A DNA stretch of 35,019 nucleotides, taken from positions 1-35,019 of the forward strand of contig NZ_JNWQ01000068.1 in assembly GCF_000716875.1 (NCBI RefSeq). The letters are read 5' to 3'. Each line of letters begins with the position of its first letter. Position 1 is the first letter of the stretch. This document shows, piece after piece, positions 1-8,196 of this stretch. Origin of the DNA: Streptomyces novaecaesareae (GTDB taxonomy: Bacteria; Actinomycetota; Actinomycetes; Streptomycetales; Streptomycetaceae). Position numbers and translations under genes: made by a program. Under the pieces are notes generated by a model that saw only the letters and a program-made list of their open reading frames with translations, did no database searches and was not told the origin of the DNA.

Positions 1-145
1 GGGTAGGGGTGGTGGGCGCCGGGCTCGGCGGGGGGGTGCCGGTGGCGGTGGGTCTGCCCTTCGGGGCGGAGCATCCCGTGGTGAGGGTGAGGGCCCCGGC
101 GACCCCCACGGCCAACAGGACGGTCGCGCCACGAGCAGCCCGCAC
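1..145 (-). CDS. Lipoprotein, N-terminal part only (cut by window edge)
   Basis: Reading the minus strand from a GTG at 143-145, preceded by GGAGG at a good distance, gives 48 codons that run off the window. The product begins with a short basic stretch (MRAARGA), a hydrophobic core (about residues 8-21) and a lipobox-like LTTGC, so Cys25 would be lipidated after signal-peptidase II cleavage. After the cysteine comes a Pro/Thr/Ser-rich low-complexity linker, as is usual for actinobacterial lipoproteins exposed on the outer face of the membrane. The functional domain lies outside the window, so no role can be assigned. The lipobox has Thr at -3 where Leu/Val is commoner, a small reservation. 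Confidence 0.65.
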   Translation of the reverse strand, partial: MRAARGATVLLAVGVAGALTLTTGCSAPKGRPTATGTPPPSPAPTTPT

Positions 146-208
146 CGTTCCTCCGCTTCTCTGATATTCGATCAGGTGTTGTTAGTAAATGATCCTTACG
201 GCGTGATC

Positions 209-225
209 ATCAGAACACTTCTGAT
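209..225. promoter_or_regulatory. Inverted repeat, possible operator
   Basis: ATCAGAA-CAC-TTCTGAT is a perfect inverted repeat with 7-bp arms and a 3-bp spacer in an AT-richer stretch (about 160-235) between the lipoprotein start and the 3' end of the next minus-strand gene. It sits about 65 bp upstream of the lipoprotein start at 145, a position suited to an operator. No protein can be named. Confidence 0.35.
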
Positions 226-283
226 CGATACCTGTCGAGGCTGGAACGGTGCGGCTGAGAAGGTGAACCTCCGGACAACTTCC

Positions 284-508
284 CTACGTTGTAGGGCGCC
301 TGGAGCCCGGCCGGTTGTACGTGCGGAAGGCCTTCGCGGCCGCAACGGTGTAGAAGCGCCTGATCCGGTCCGAGGAACCCGGCACGCGCAGGAACTCGTG
401 CCGTTCGCCGTCCCAGAGAGCCCAGCACTCCAGCAGGACGAAGTGCGGGCTGCTGGAGTCGATCAGGCGGATCTCCAGGCGGGTGGGGTCGTCGGCCGTC
501 ACGCGCAT
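284..508 (-). CDS. Small hypothetical protein, 74 aa
   Basis: ATG at 506-508, stop TAG at 284-286, 74 residues. The start lies inside the 3' end of the upstream gene (overlap 499-508), which suggests translational coupling and one transcript. The sequence has an alternating hydrophobic pattern (LEIRLID, HFVLLECWALWDGERHEFLRV) that looks like a small beta-sheet domain, followed by a basic tail. No signal peptide or membrane segment. I do not recognise the family. The tight coupling to the resolvase-like gene suggests a joint function, but that is inference. Confidence 0.6.
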   Translation of the reverse strand: MRVTADDPTRLEIRLIDSSSPHFVLLECWALWDGERHEFLRVPGSSDRIRRFYTVAAAKAFRTYNRPGSRRPTT

Positions 509-843
509 CGCCGGGTCGCCACCTGGATGAACCCGGAGGCCTTCTCCACCTGCTTCGCGAAGTCGTTGAACTCGCCCTCGATCGGCGAGATCGTGGCCCG
601 GCTCGGCACGAGGATCGCGCCGGCCTGCTTGTCGAGGAGGCGCTGCAGGGCGGCCCGGAGCATGGGCCGGTGCTCGGGCGCCCTCCGGGGTGCCTCGTCG
701 TCCATCACGATCAGGTCGATACCCCAGTTGAAGGCGTTGGCGTAGGCCTCGCACATGGTCAACTCCCGGTCGGGGAAGTGGGAGTTGGTCCTTGCCAGGT
801 ACATCACGACCTGGAGCGTCCGGGTTGGGGTGATGAGGGGCAT
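499..843 (-). CDS. Degenerate serine-recombinase (resolvase) N-terminal-like protein
   Basis: 114 residues from the ATG at 841-843, chosen over an ATG 15 bp upstream because GGAGG lies 5-6 bases before it. The pattern follows the catalytic fold of serine recombinases: an early beta strand VVMYLART where true enzymes have Y-x-R-x-S, a helix, a strand with IDLIVMDDEAP, the RPML-AAL-LL helix, and AILVPSRATIS where resolvases have the conserved strand ending in R-L-S-R. The position of the catalytic Ser is Thr in ART, and the first arginine is missing, so strand exchange is unlikely. There is no DNA-binding C-terminus. The protein may be a regulatory or structural derivative. It overlaps the next gene by 10 bp, and its own upstream region carries the IS insertion. 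Confidence 0.55.
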   Translation of the reverse strand: MPLITPTRTLQVVMYLARTNSHFPDRELTMCEAYANAFNWGIDLIVMDDEAPRRAPEHRPMLRAALQRLLDKQAGAILVPSRATISPIEGEFNDFAKQVEKASGFIQVATRRCA

Positions 844-917
844 GGCTGCCTCCATGGTTGCACAGTGTGTCCGACTTCTCGCCGGGTGTAGCCATGGTGG
901 CCTTCTGGCGCTTACGA

Positions 918-944
918 TCTCTAGACCCAATACCAGTGACTTAA
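918..944. repeat. Left IS end: 10-bp target duplication plus 17-bp inverted repeat
   Basis: TCTCTAGACC at 918-927 is repeated at 2454-2463. It is followed by CAATACCAGTGACTTAA at 928-944, the exact reverse complement of 2437-2453. The transposase stop codon (TTA on the plus strand, 941-943) lies inside this inverted repeat. Confidence 0.93.
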
Positions 945-2453
945 GAGTCCCAGGCTCGTGGAACTTTGCCCGGAGGGTTGATTGGGGCGGTCCGGTAGTG
1001 GGGCGCGATGGTGACTGCTTCGGCCGGGTCGCGGGTGGGTTGGGGCCAGTGCCGGTGTTCGCTGCGCTTGACGCCGAAGTTGGACATCTTGCGTTTGACG
1101 ACGCGGGGGTTGGAGCGTCTGCGGCGGACGGGCAGGAGTCGTTCGGCTATCTCGCGGACGCCGGCCGTGATGGCCGTGGCCAGGCGGTCAGGGGGAAAAG
1201 GCCGCCTGCGCTGCGACTTGGCGTCGCGCGAGGCGGAGGGTGCGGGTGAAGGAGAGCCGGTCGGTATCGATCCCGGCTCGGCCCGCACTGTCGTGCATGA
1301 GCGAGCGGATGGCATGGTGGACGAGCAGGTGGCCCCAGATCTCCTGTTCGACGCCTTCTGGCGAGCGTGAGCGCAGGACCTGGGCAGGGCCGCGCTGGTG
1401 GGTCTTGAGCTCGTCGAGGGCGGTCTCGATCTCCCATCGCTCGTTGTAGAGGGCTGCCAACTCCGTTGCGGGGGCGGCCTCGTGGTCGAGAATGCTGGTG
1501 ATCAGCCGGTAGGGGGCGCTCTGGGCTGGGCGGCCGGGGTCGTCCAGGGTGTACTCGATGACCCGCACCACGGTGGGGTCGGTGCGTTTGCGGTGGTCGC
1601 GGGCGGCCACGATGTCCGAGAGGTACGAGCCATCGGGGAGTTCTTGCCGGATGGGCAGCACGGAGTGGGACCTGATGCGCCACAGCAGGTCCGCACCGCC
1701 CGCTGATGCCGCCCGCCACAGATCCAGGCCGGCGAATCCACGGTCGGCCAGGAGGAGGTCACCTTGCCCCAGGGCGCCGAAAAGTTCTCGGGCCAGCACC
1801 GGTTCGGCAGTGGTGAACGGACCGAGCGTCGCACTGGTGATCGCGTGCGTGCCGCACTCGGCCAACGCCACTACCCGGACCTGCGGGAAGGCGGACCGCT
1901 CTCCACGGTGCGTCTTCGGACGGCCGAACCGGGCGGCATTCTCCTCGCTGTCGGGGATGTCGAAGGTCGTTCCGTCGATTGCCATGACACGCCAACTTCC
2001 ATACCAGGAACCGGAAGTAGACGCTGTCGCCATCGGACGAGCCACCTCGGCGAACAGCGCCTTCAGGGGCTCCGGCCCAAGCTTGACCCGGGCGCGCGAG
2101 ATCGCCGCCGTGGTCGGCACCTGCCACGAGCCCGACCAGCGCCTGGCCCAGGCCAGCCCCTCGGTCAGCAGACGGGCAACCTCTTCATAGCCCTGTCCGG
2201 AGAACAGGCACATCGCCAGGACGAAATAGACGACCACCCGGGGTGGCAGCAACCGCTGACGTTGCCCAGACTTCCCGGACTCCTCCACAATCCGGTCCAC
2301 CAACTCCGGCGGGAACGTTCGCGTCAGCAGTCCGATCGCGATCCGGTCCGACAGCCGCTCGTCCGTCGCCGGCTTGACCTGCCCAGGGCGTGGCATCCAG
2401 GCACCTCCTGGACAGGCAGCCTACCAGCAAAGATCATTAAGTCACTGGTATTG
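928..2453 (-). mobile_element. IS4-family insertion sequence, 1526 bp
   Basis: A complete element: perfect 17-bp terminal inverted repeats, a 10-bp direct target duplication (TCTCTAGACC) and one transposase gene on the minus strand. The 10-bp duplication is in the range known for the IS4 family. The insertion is in the intergenic region between the resolvase-like gene (start 843) and the XRE gene (start 2506), about 40 bp upstream of the latter. It therefore probably separates the XRE gene from part of its promoter. The perfect ends and duplication point to a recent event. Confidence 0.93.
941..2396 (-). CDS. IS4-family transposase, split by a +1 frame change
   Basis: The first frame (2396 down to a TGA at 1188-1190, 402 aa) carries an IS4 N-terminal domain (about 1-110) and the DDE core. 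Asp141 is in AIDGTTFD, Asp218 in LLLADRGF, and the IS4 signature Y-x2-R-x3-E-x6-K is Tyr317, Arg320, Glu324, Lys331. At the end of this frame the sequence reads GCC TTT TCC CCC TGA C. A +1 step gives DRLATAITAGVREIAERLLP and a basic tail of 82 codons ending in the terminal repeat at 941-943, which is the expected C-terminus. Either a base was gained in the TTTTCCCCC run or the CCC-TGA site is used for frameshifting. The core catalytic residues are all present in the first frame. Confidence 0.85.
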
Positions 2454-2463
2454 TCTCTAGACC
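2437..2463. repeat. Right IS end: 17-bp inverted repeat plus target duplication
   Basis: 2437-2453 is the exact reverse complement of the left repeat. TCTCTAGACC at 2454-2463 is the second copy of the target site. Confidence 0.93.
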
Positions 2464-2505
2464 TCAACTTTCACAGTCGTACCGAGTGACAGACAGGGGA
2501 GAGTC

Positions 2506-3333
2506 GTGGAGCCCTTCGAGGATGATCCGTCGTCATCTCCGGCGATTCGCTTCGGTGATGAACTTCGCAGGTTGCGCCGCTCCCGGCGCTGGTCGCAGGC
2601 AGAACTCGGCAGGCGCATGGGCTACAGCCACGGCTTGGTCTCGTACGTCGAACGGGCTAAGAAGCCTGTGACTCTTAAATTCGCGGTGGCGGCCGACCGG
2701 GTGTTCGAGACGGGTGGTCTCTTCAAGGAGCTGTGGCGTCGGATCTCGAACGCCAGCCTGTTGGAGGGATTTGCCGAGTTCACTGAGGCGGAGGCCCGTT
2801 GCAGGAAGCTCCGCACTTTCGAGTTGGGGGTAATCCCCGGCCTCATGCAGACCCTGGACTATGCCGCCGCCTTGGAAGCGGGAAGCGTCCGTCGTGGCAG
2901 CATCACCCAAGAGCAGGCTGATGGGCGAGTCGAGTTCCTGGCCGGGCGCCAGAAGCTCCTTGAGAAGGATCCGCCGCCCACCATCCATGCCGTACTCGAC
3001 GAGAGCTGTCTGCTTCGCACTGTGGGCGGACCGGGGGTCATGGGTCCTCAGCTGGATCATCTGCTGGCGTTGGCCGAGCGCCCGAACGTCACCATCCAGG
3101 TGGCGCCGTTCCGTCTCGGTGAGCAACGACCGTTTCTCCTGCCGGTGGTGCTGTTGACGCTCCCGGACAGGTCTGTGGTGGGCTACGCGGAAGCCCACTC
3201 GCGAGGCCATCTGGAGCGGGGGCGGGAGAGCCTCACGGGCTGGGAAGAGGACTACGATCACCTGAGGGTGGAGTCGCTGGACACGGCGGCCTCACTCGCC
3301 GTGATCCGCGCTGTTCGGAAGGAACTTCAATGA
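2506..3333 (+). CDS. XRE-family regulator with DUF5753 C-terminal domain
   Basis: 275 residues from the GTG at 2506 (purine-rich GGGGAGAG upstream). Residues about 12-66 form a helix-turn-helix (LRRLRRSRRWSQAELGRRMG then SHGLVSYVERAKKPVTL). The remainder has the hallmarks of the DUF5753 ligand/partner domain: FVELE-like entry FTEAEARCRKLRTFELGVIPGLMQT, the GR-EFLAGRQ helix and HAVLDESCLLR. The family includes WhiJ-like Streptomyces developmental regulators, nearly always encoded with a DUF397 partner, as here by a 4-bp ATGA overlap. It probably acts as a DNA-binding repressor whose activity depends on that partner. The IS element 40-50 bp upstream may have altered its expression. Confidence 0.92.
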   Translation: MEPFEDDPSSSPAIRFGDELRRLRRSRRWSQAELGRRMGYSHGLVSYVERAKKPVTLKFAVAADRVFETGGLFKELWRRISNASLLEGFAEFTEAEARCRKLRTFELGVIPGLMQTLDYAAALEAGSVRRGSITQEQADGRVEFLAGRQKLLEKDPPPTIHAVLDESCLLRTVGGPGVMGPQLDHLLALAERPNVTIQVAPFRLGEQRPFLLPVVLLTLPDRSVVGYAEAHSRGHLERGRESLTGWEEDYDHLRVESLDTAASLAVIRAVRKELQ

Positions 3334-3533
3334 CCGCACTTGACCTGGCCGGCGCTCGGTGGGTGAAGAGCCGCTACAGCGGCAACGGTGGCAACTGTGT
3401 CGAGGTGGCTCCCGACTTCCCCGGTGTCGTTCCTGTCCGTGACTCGAAGGACCCTCACGGGCCCGCTCTCGTCTTCCCGGCCGACGCGTGGAAGTCCTTC
3501 GTCGCCGCGACCGTTGCCGGCGAGTTCGGCTAG
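3330..3533 (+). CDS. DUF397 domain protein
   Basis: 67 residues, almost all DUF397: the W-x-KSRYSGNGGNCVEVA opening, VPVRDSKDP in the middle and the F-ADAWKSFVAA end. Start ATG overlaps the stop of the XRE gene (ATGA), so the two are translationally coupled. DUF397 proteins act with the adjacent XRE regulator in Streptomyces (as with WhiJ and AbaA-type loci); they are small cytoplasmic partners without catalytic motifs. The stop codon TAG (3531-3533) interlocks with the stop of the convergent membrane-protein gene in the palindrome CTAG, leaving no room for a terminator between the two genes. Confidence 0.92.
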   Translation: MTALDLAGARWVKSRYSGNGGNCVEVAPDFPGVVPVRDSKDPHGPALVFPADAWKSFVAATVAGEFG

Positions 3534-6145
3534 GGGTTTGCCTGCTCGACGGCCTCCAGCCACGGGAGCGGATTGTAGATGCCGGGGAGCCAGGTGCGCC
3601 GGTCCGCCTCGGCCGCGCGCTTAAGGTCGGTGATCAGACCGGGGCGGCCCTGGTGGATCCGTTGTTGGAGGGCCGCTACGGAGGCCAGGTCGCGGGCGTC
3701 GAGCAGGTCGAGTATCTCGGGGTCATTCAACAGGGGGTGGGTCAGGGCGAGTTCGGCGATGTCCCGCCACCTGCGGATGCGGTCGGGCCCGATGCCGTGC
3801 ACTGCGGCGATTCCGTGCCAGGCCGTGGAGCGGGTGGCTCGGAGGAGTCGTTTCGGATCGGCCAGTCCGTGTTTCCGCAGATAGTCGCTGTGGCCAGCGA
3901 AGGCGTCCAGGTCGAGCAAGCCCCGACCCGGCAGGCCGACCAGCCGTCGGATGCCGGGGTCCGTCTGGAGCGGCCGCAGCAGCGGGCTCTCCTGGGCCAG
4001 CTCGCGGGCCCTGTCGTCGGGCAGGGCGAACACCAGGTCCTGAAGCGCGGCGGTGGAGGCGGCGGGGGATCCGGTCATCAGGCTCAGGCAGCCCTCCAGG
4101 GCGGCATGGTTCAGCGACAGGCGTGGCGAGTACTGGGCGGCATCGTGCGGGTGGCCCGAGCTGGTGGACGTCTTCCCCAGGACGTCGGTCGCCCGCAGGA
4201 GGTTCTCGGCGAACGGGAGCATTTGCCGGGCGTACCAGGAGACTTGCCGGTGCCTCTTGACCGCACGGAGTCGGGGGTACTTCTTGCAGAGCTGCACCAC
4301 CTCAGCTGCCCTCGTTCGCGCGTGTCTCAGGGCGTCCGCGTCGGTGCGACCGCTGTTGAGATGGCCGATGAGCCAGTGGACCGCGCAGGTGTAGCGGACC
4401 CGCATGTCGAGCTGGGGAGCGGCTGCGAGCACCTGCGTGTTCTCGTTGCCGATCATGCAGTGCTCGACCGCCCGGGCGAAGGCGATGTGGTCCCGCACCT
4501 CCGACGGCTGCCGGTGGAAGACGGCGAACAGGTAGTCGAAGCGGGCCGTCAGATGCCCCGGATCCTCGTTCACCGCCTTCGCCAGCAGCGCGGGCTCCTG
4601 GCTCTCGTCGTCGATCAGTGCGCGGCTGCTGGCGATCACCTGCAGGGTGACGGCCTTCCAGTTCCTGGCTCCGGAAAGGTAGTTGCGCAAGTCGTGGTGG
4701 ACGTCGCTGAGGGTGACAAGGATGAAGGCGGCGGCACCAGTCAGTAGTTGGGCTCGCGCACGGTCCGTTGCCGTTTTGGCCGCGCTGGCGGAGGCGCTGT
4801 CGTCCAGCGGCGGCAGGCCGAGGTCGAGACGGCTGAAGACGCCGCTGTTGGCGTGCCGTCCGTTGCGGAGCAAGGTGATGGAAACCCGGTTGCAGTCCAC
4901 TTCGGTCACCCGGGCCCGCCAGGTGAGGTCGGGGCGCAGCGTGTAGAAGATCCGGAAGATGGTGGAGACGATGCTGCCGGCCGGTAGCGCGGTGAGATCC
5001 ACGCTCTGCAGGGAGCTCAGCGGGGTCTGCGTCAGCGGCACCTTCATCTCCGGCTGATCGTCACCGAGCGTCAGCATGCGTGCGAGCAGGTAGTCGGTCG
5101 ACGCTGCGGAGGTCTTGCCGTCCGGGTCCTGCGCCTCGATCAGCAGGCGCAGGTTCTGTCCCAGGCCGGCCGCGGTGATCAGGACGCCCATCAGCACCAG
5201 GATCGTGTAACACATCAGCACCTGGCCGTGCTGATCCTCGTCCAGCCAGGTCCGCCACAGCAGAATGCCGATCGCCGGGAGCACGGCCAGCGAGGCCAGG
5301 AGCTTCCACCAGTCCCGGAGCACCGAGCGCGGCTTGAGCCCGGGCGGTCCGACCTTGCGGTGCTCCCGTGCCAGGAGGAGCGCGGCCCCGGCCATGAGCC
5401 CGAAGACGATGAGCAGCACGAACAGCACCAGCCAGCCCCCTGCCTCGGCCATCGGTGTCCCCGCTGTGAACGGTTTGAACATCGCGTTGATCGGCAGGAG
5501 TGCGGAGGTGCCGGCGATCATCAGCAGACCCAGCCCGATGAGGCTGCGGCGCAGCGCCGGGTGCCAGGCGTCCGAGGCGGGATGGACGAGGAAGCGGGAC
5601 GCCAGACTGCTGAGGACCCCCAATACGAGCACGCCGAGAGCCATCGGCAGCAGCAGCCTGCCGATCGGGCTCACCCAGTCGGAGTAGAAGTACTGCCAGT
5701 TGGAGGCCCCGTGCGACAGTCGGTTCTTCTGCAGGTCCGTCACCTGGGCCAGTCCCGCCCCGGCATCCGGGTTGGACCGGTCGGCCTTCTGTGCTGCGAA
5801 GAATCTGTCTCCGGCCGCTTCCAGTTCGGACCTTCTCAGATGCTCCTGTCCCATGAGGACCAGGATGGCGGCGTTCTCGCGTTGGACGTCGAGTTTCGCC
5901 AGGGCCTTCTCTACGCAGGGGTCGTCGCCGGGCTGGGGCAGGGTGGTCAGGATCGCCTTGGCCTGGTCGAGGTCACCTTGGTTGATCAGGTCGGTCGCGG
6001 TGGCGCAGGCGACCGTCGCAGGGCTGGGGCTGACCTGATCGCGGTCGCCGTCGGCGGCCACGGCCTGCCCCGAGAGGGCGCAGAGCAGCAGCACGAGCAG
6101 TGCCGGCAGTGCCGCGGCCCATCGCCGCGGGATTCGGTGCGACAC
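3530..6145 (-). CDS. Large membrane protein with N-terminal helical-repeat domain and C-terminal HhH-like segment
   Basis: 871 residues from GTG at 6143-6145 (AAAGG seven bases upstream). Order: signal peptide or signal anchor (about 10-32, ending AVAAD); a tetratricopeptide-like region with two cysteines (about 40-135: DLINQGDLDQAKAIL, HLRRSELEAAGDRFFAAQ); about five membrane segments (near 160-183, 200-220, 236-260, 281-298, 308-330); a beta-rich cytoplasmic part (about 370-430); a long helical domain; and near the C-terminus HGIAAVHGIGPDRIRRWRDI, which resembles a helix-hairpin-helix of the DUF4332 kind. The architecture suggests a membrane scaffold; I do not recognise a named family. It is a single gene, convergent with and overlapping the DUF397 gene. 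Confidence 0.8.
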   Translation of the reverse strand: MSHRIPRRWAAALPALLVLLLCALSGQAVAADGDRDQVSPSPATVACATATDLINQGDLDQAKAILTTLPQPGDDPCVEKALAKLDVQRENAAILVLMGQEHLRRSELEAAGDRFFAAQKADRSNPDAGAGLAQVTDLQKNRLSHGASNWQYFYSDWVSPIGRLLLPMALGVLVLGVLSSLASRFLVHPASDAWHPALRRSLIGLGLLMIAGTSALLPINAMFKPFTAGTPMAEAGGWLVLFVLLIVFGLMAGAALLLAREHRKVGPPGLKPRSVLRDWWKLLASLAVLPAIGILLWRTWLDEDQHGQVLMCYTILVLMGVLITAAGLGQNLRLLIEAQDPDGKTSAASTDYLLARMLTLGDDQPEMKVPLTQTPLSSLQSVDLTALPAGSIVSTIFRIFYTLRPDLTWRARVTEVDCNRVSITLLRNGRHANSGVFSRLDLGLPPLDDSASASAAKTATDRARAQLLTGAAAFILVTLSDVHHDLRNYLSGARNWKAVTLQVIASSRALIDDESQEPALLAKAVNEDPGHLTARFDYLFAVFHRQPSEVRDHIAFARAVEHCMIGNENTQVLAAAPQLDMRVRYTCAVHWLIGHLNSGRTDADALRHARTRAAEVVQLCKKYPRLRAVKRHRQVSWYARQMLPFAENLLRATDVLGKTSTSSGHPHDAAQYSPRLSLNHAALEGCLSLMTGSPAASTAALQDLVFALPDDRARELAQESPLLRPLQTDPGIRRLVGLPGRGLLDLDAFAGHSDYLRKHGLADPKRLLRATRSTAWHGIAAVHGIGPDRIRRWRDIAELALTHPLLNDPEILDLLDARDLASVAALQQRIHQGRPGLITDLKRAAEADRRTWLPGIYNPLPWLEAVEQANP

Positions 6146-6325
6146 TCCGAGGCCTTTCGTGCCGGGACGACCCCCTCGCTGCGGCCCGACTCTAGGGGTT
6201 GTGGTCTGGGCGGGCGCGCGGGCGAGGACCGTTTGGCTGGCGCTCCGTCACCCGCCGGCCGTCAGCCCCATAGGGCTCGCAATATTCGCTGGCGGGCCCG
6301 GTCACCGGCTGGTGATGATCACGGC

Positions 6326-6661
6326 ATGCATGTCTTCCTGGAAACCGAGCGGCTCGTGCTGCGCCCGTTCGCCGACACCGCAGCCGACGTCGACGGCCTG
6401 TTCGCCCTGGACAGCGACCCCGAGGTCATGCGCTTCATCAACGGCGGCAAGCCGACGACCCGCGAGGCGATCCAGGCGCGCACTCTGCCCCGGCTCCTCC
6501 TCGACTACCCGGGCTTCGGCACCCGCGGTTTCTGGGCCGCCGAGGAGAGGACCACCGGCACCTTCCTGGGCTGGTTCGAGCTGCGCCCGCTCGCCGACCG
6601 CAGCCCGTTCGAGGTCGAGCTCGGCTACCGGCTGAACCGCTCGGCCCGGGGCAGGGGGTTG
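6326..6661 (+). pseudogene. GNAT acetyltransferase, 5' half (interrupted)
   Basis: ATG at 6326. The frame gives ETERLVLRPF, the early strand typical of RimJ/RimL-type GNAT enzymes, then FWAAEERTTGTFLGWFEL and ELGYRLNRSARGRGL, the start of the acetyl-CoA binding motif (R-x-x-G-x-G). The next codon is TGA (6662-6664) contributed by an inserted element. The rest of the gene resumes at 8200. The truncated product (112 aa) lacks most of the acetyl-CoA pocket, so the gene is inactive in this form. Confidence 0.88.
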
Positions 6662-6803
6662 TGAACTGCTGCGGATTGAGGTCGTTTTGGTGCACATGAG
6701 TGTCCATGCGTGTCTCTTCGATCGTGGCTTGTCGGGTGGCTGGGGCGAGTTGTCAGTGCCGTGTGTGAGGGTGATGGCACTGACCGTGAGGGGGTGAACG
6801 AGC

Positions 6804-8196
6804 GTGACTGGGCCGAGGAGGGAGCTGCGGCGGATCGATGTGCCGTTCGTTTCCCTTGGTCCGTCTGGTGTGACGGTCCGGGACCGTCTCAGGGGCCTCA
6901 CGCCCGGGGACGAGGAGGTGTTGCGGCTGGTCGGCGGGCATCTGGGGGCGCTGGCGTCGAGGGACTTGAAGGCGCGCTGTGCGGACGGCCTGGAGCATGG
7001 CAGCGAGACGTGGGCCAGGCGGAAACGTGACCTGACAGTGGAGTCGTCGTCGCGTTGGGCGGCATGTGGTGCGCGGCGGGCGGAAGTTGCTGAACACCCG
7101 GCACAACCTGGCCGCCGCCGGTTTCACCGAAGCCGACTGGAGAAAGCGCTGGGAGAGCGCGCGGTGGTTCCTGTCCGCCGACGGGGAGTCGGGGAAGCGG
7201 TTCGGGAACGAGACGATCCGTGTCACCCCGCAGGGCGAGGTGTCGGTCAAGCTGCCCGCCCCGCTCGCGGGCCTGGCGAACGCTCGCAACGGCCGGTACG
7301 TCCTGGCCGCGACGGTGTCCTTCCCGCACCGGGGTGCCGAGTGGGCCGACCGGATCGAGGGCAATCGGGCAGTGGCCTACCGCATCCACCTGGACGTCGA
7401 GCGGGGCCGCTGGTACCTGGACGCCTCCTGGACCCGGCCCGTGGCGCGGACGATGCCGCTGGAGGCGGCCGGCGCGGCCGGGATCGTCGGGGTGGACACC
7501 AACGCCGACCACTTCGCCGCCTGGCACCTCGATGCGCACGGCAATCCGGTCGGCGCGCCCCGCCGGTTCCCCTACGACCTGACCGGCACCGCCGGCCACC
7601 GCGACGCGCAGATCCGCCACGCCATCACCCGGTTGCTGCACTGGGCCAAGCGCTGCGGCGTGACGGCTATCGGCCTGGAGAACCTGGACTTCACCGCCGA
7701 GACCACGCGCGAGAAGCACGGACGCAAGAAGCGCTTCCGCCAGCTGATCTCCGGCATCCCCACCGGAAAACTGCGTGCCCGGCTCGTTTCCATGGCGGCC
7801 GAACTGGACATGGTCATCGTCGCCGTGGACCCCGCCTACACCTCCCAATGGGGTGCGCAGCACTGGCAGCAGCCGCTCGCGACACCCACCCGCACCACCA
7901 CCCGGCACGATGCAGCGAGCATCGCGATCGGGCGACGCGCCCTCGGACACCCGATCCGGCGACGGACGGCACCGCCCCACGACGACCGGAGTGATCGTCG
8001 TGGGCATCGGACCGTCCAGGCCCCATCGGGCATCCGGGGGCGTGAGGAGACCCGCCGCCCCGTCACGGACCGCGCACACGATGCGCGCAGCCGAACGGGG
8101 ACAACGAGAACGCGGGCGACCAGTCGGGCATCCACCACCGTTCGGGATGCCCGCAGTGATCACACCTGGGTCCAAGACCCACTCCTGATCACTTGA
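6804..8196 (+). pseudogene. TnpB-family RNA-guided nuclease, broken
   Basis: The frame from GTG 6804 encodes a TnpB-like N-terminus up to SSSRWA (about 7053). From about 7060 a different frame continues with VRGGRKLLNTRHNLAAAGF and runs to TGA at 8194-8196. In relatives I recall about 100 residues between these two points, so an internal deletion plus frame change has removed part of the recognition region. The RuvC nuclease core is intact: Asp in VGVDTNAD (near 7494), Glu in IGLENLDF (near 7678), and Asp in TTRHDAAS (near 7908), with DPAYTSQWGAQHW before it. Intact relatives cut DNA guided by an RNA from the element's right end. This copy is probably inactive. Confidence 0.8.

Noticed and set aside
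284..895. The 203-aa frame extending upstream of the 74-aa gene
   Set aside because: Its N-terminal part is out of frame with the resolvase-like gene and is Pro/Arg/Gly-rich; only the end from 508 fits a gene.
3488..4747. Long plus-strand open frame opposite the membrane-protein gene
   Set aside because: Its sequence is low-complexity (Gly/Val/Gln-rich) and lies opposite a gene with clear domains; it is a GC-rich shadow.
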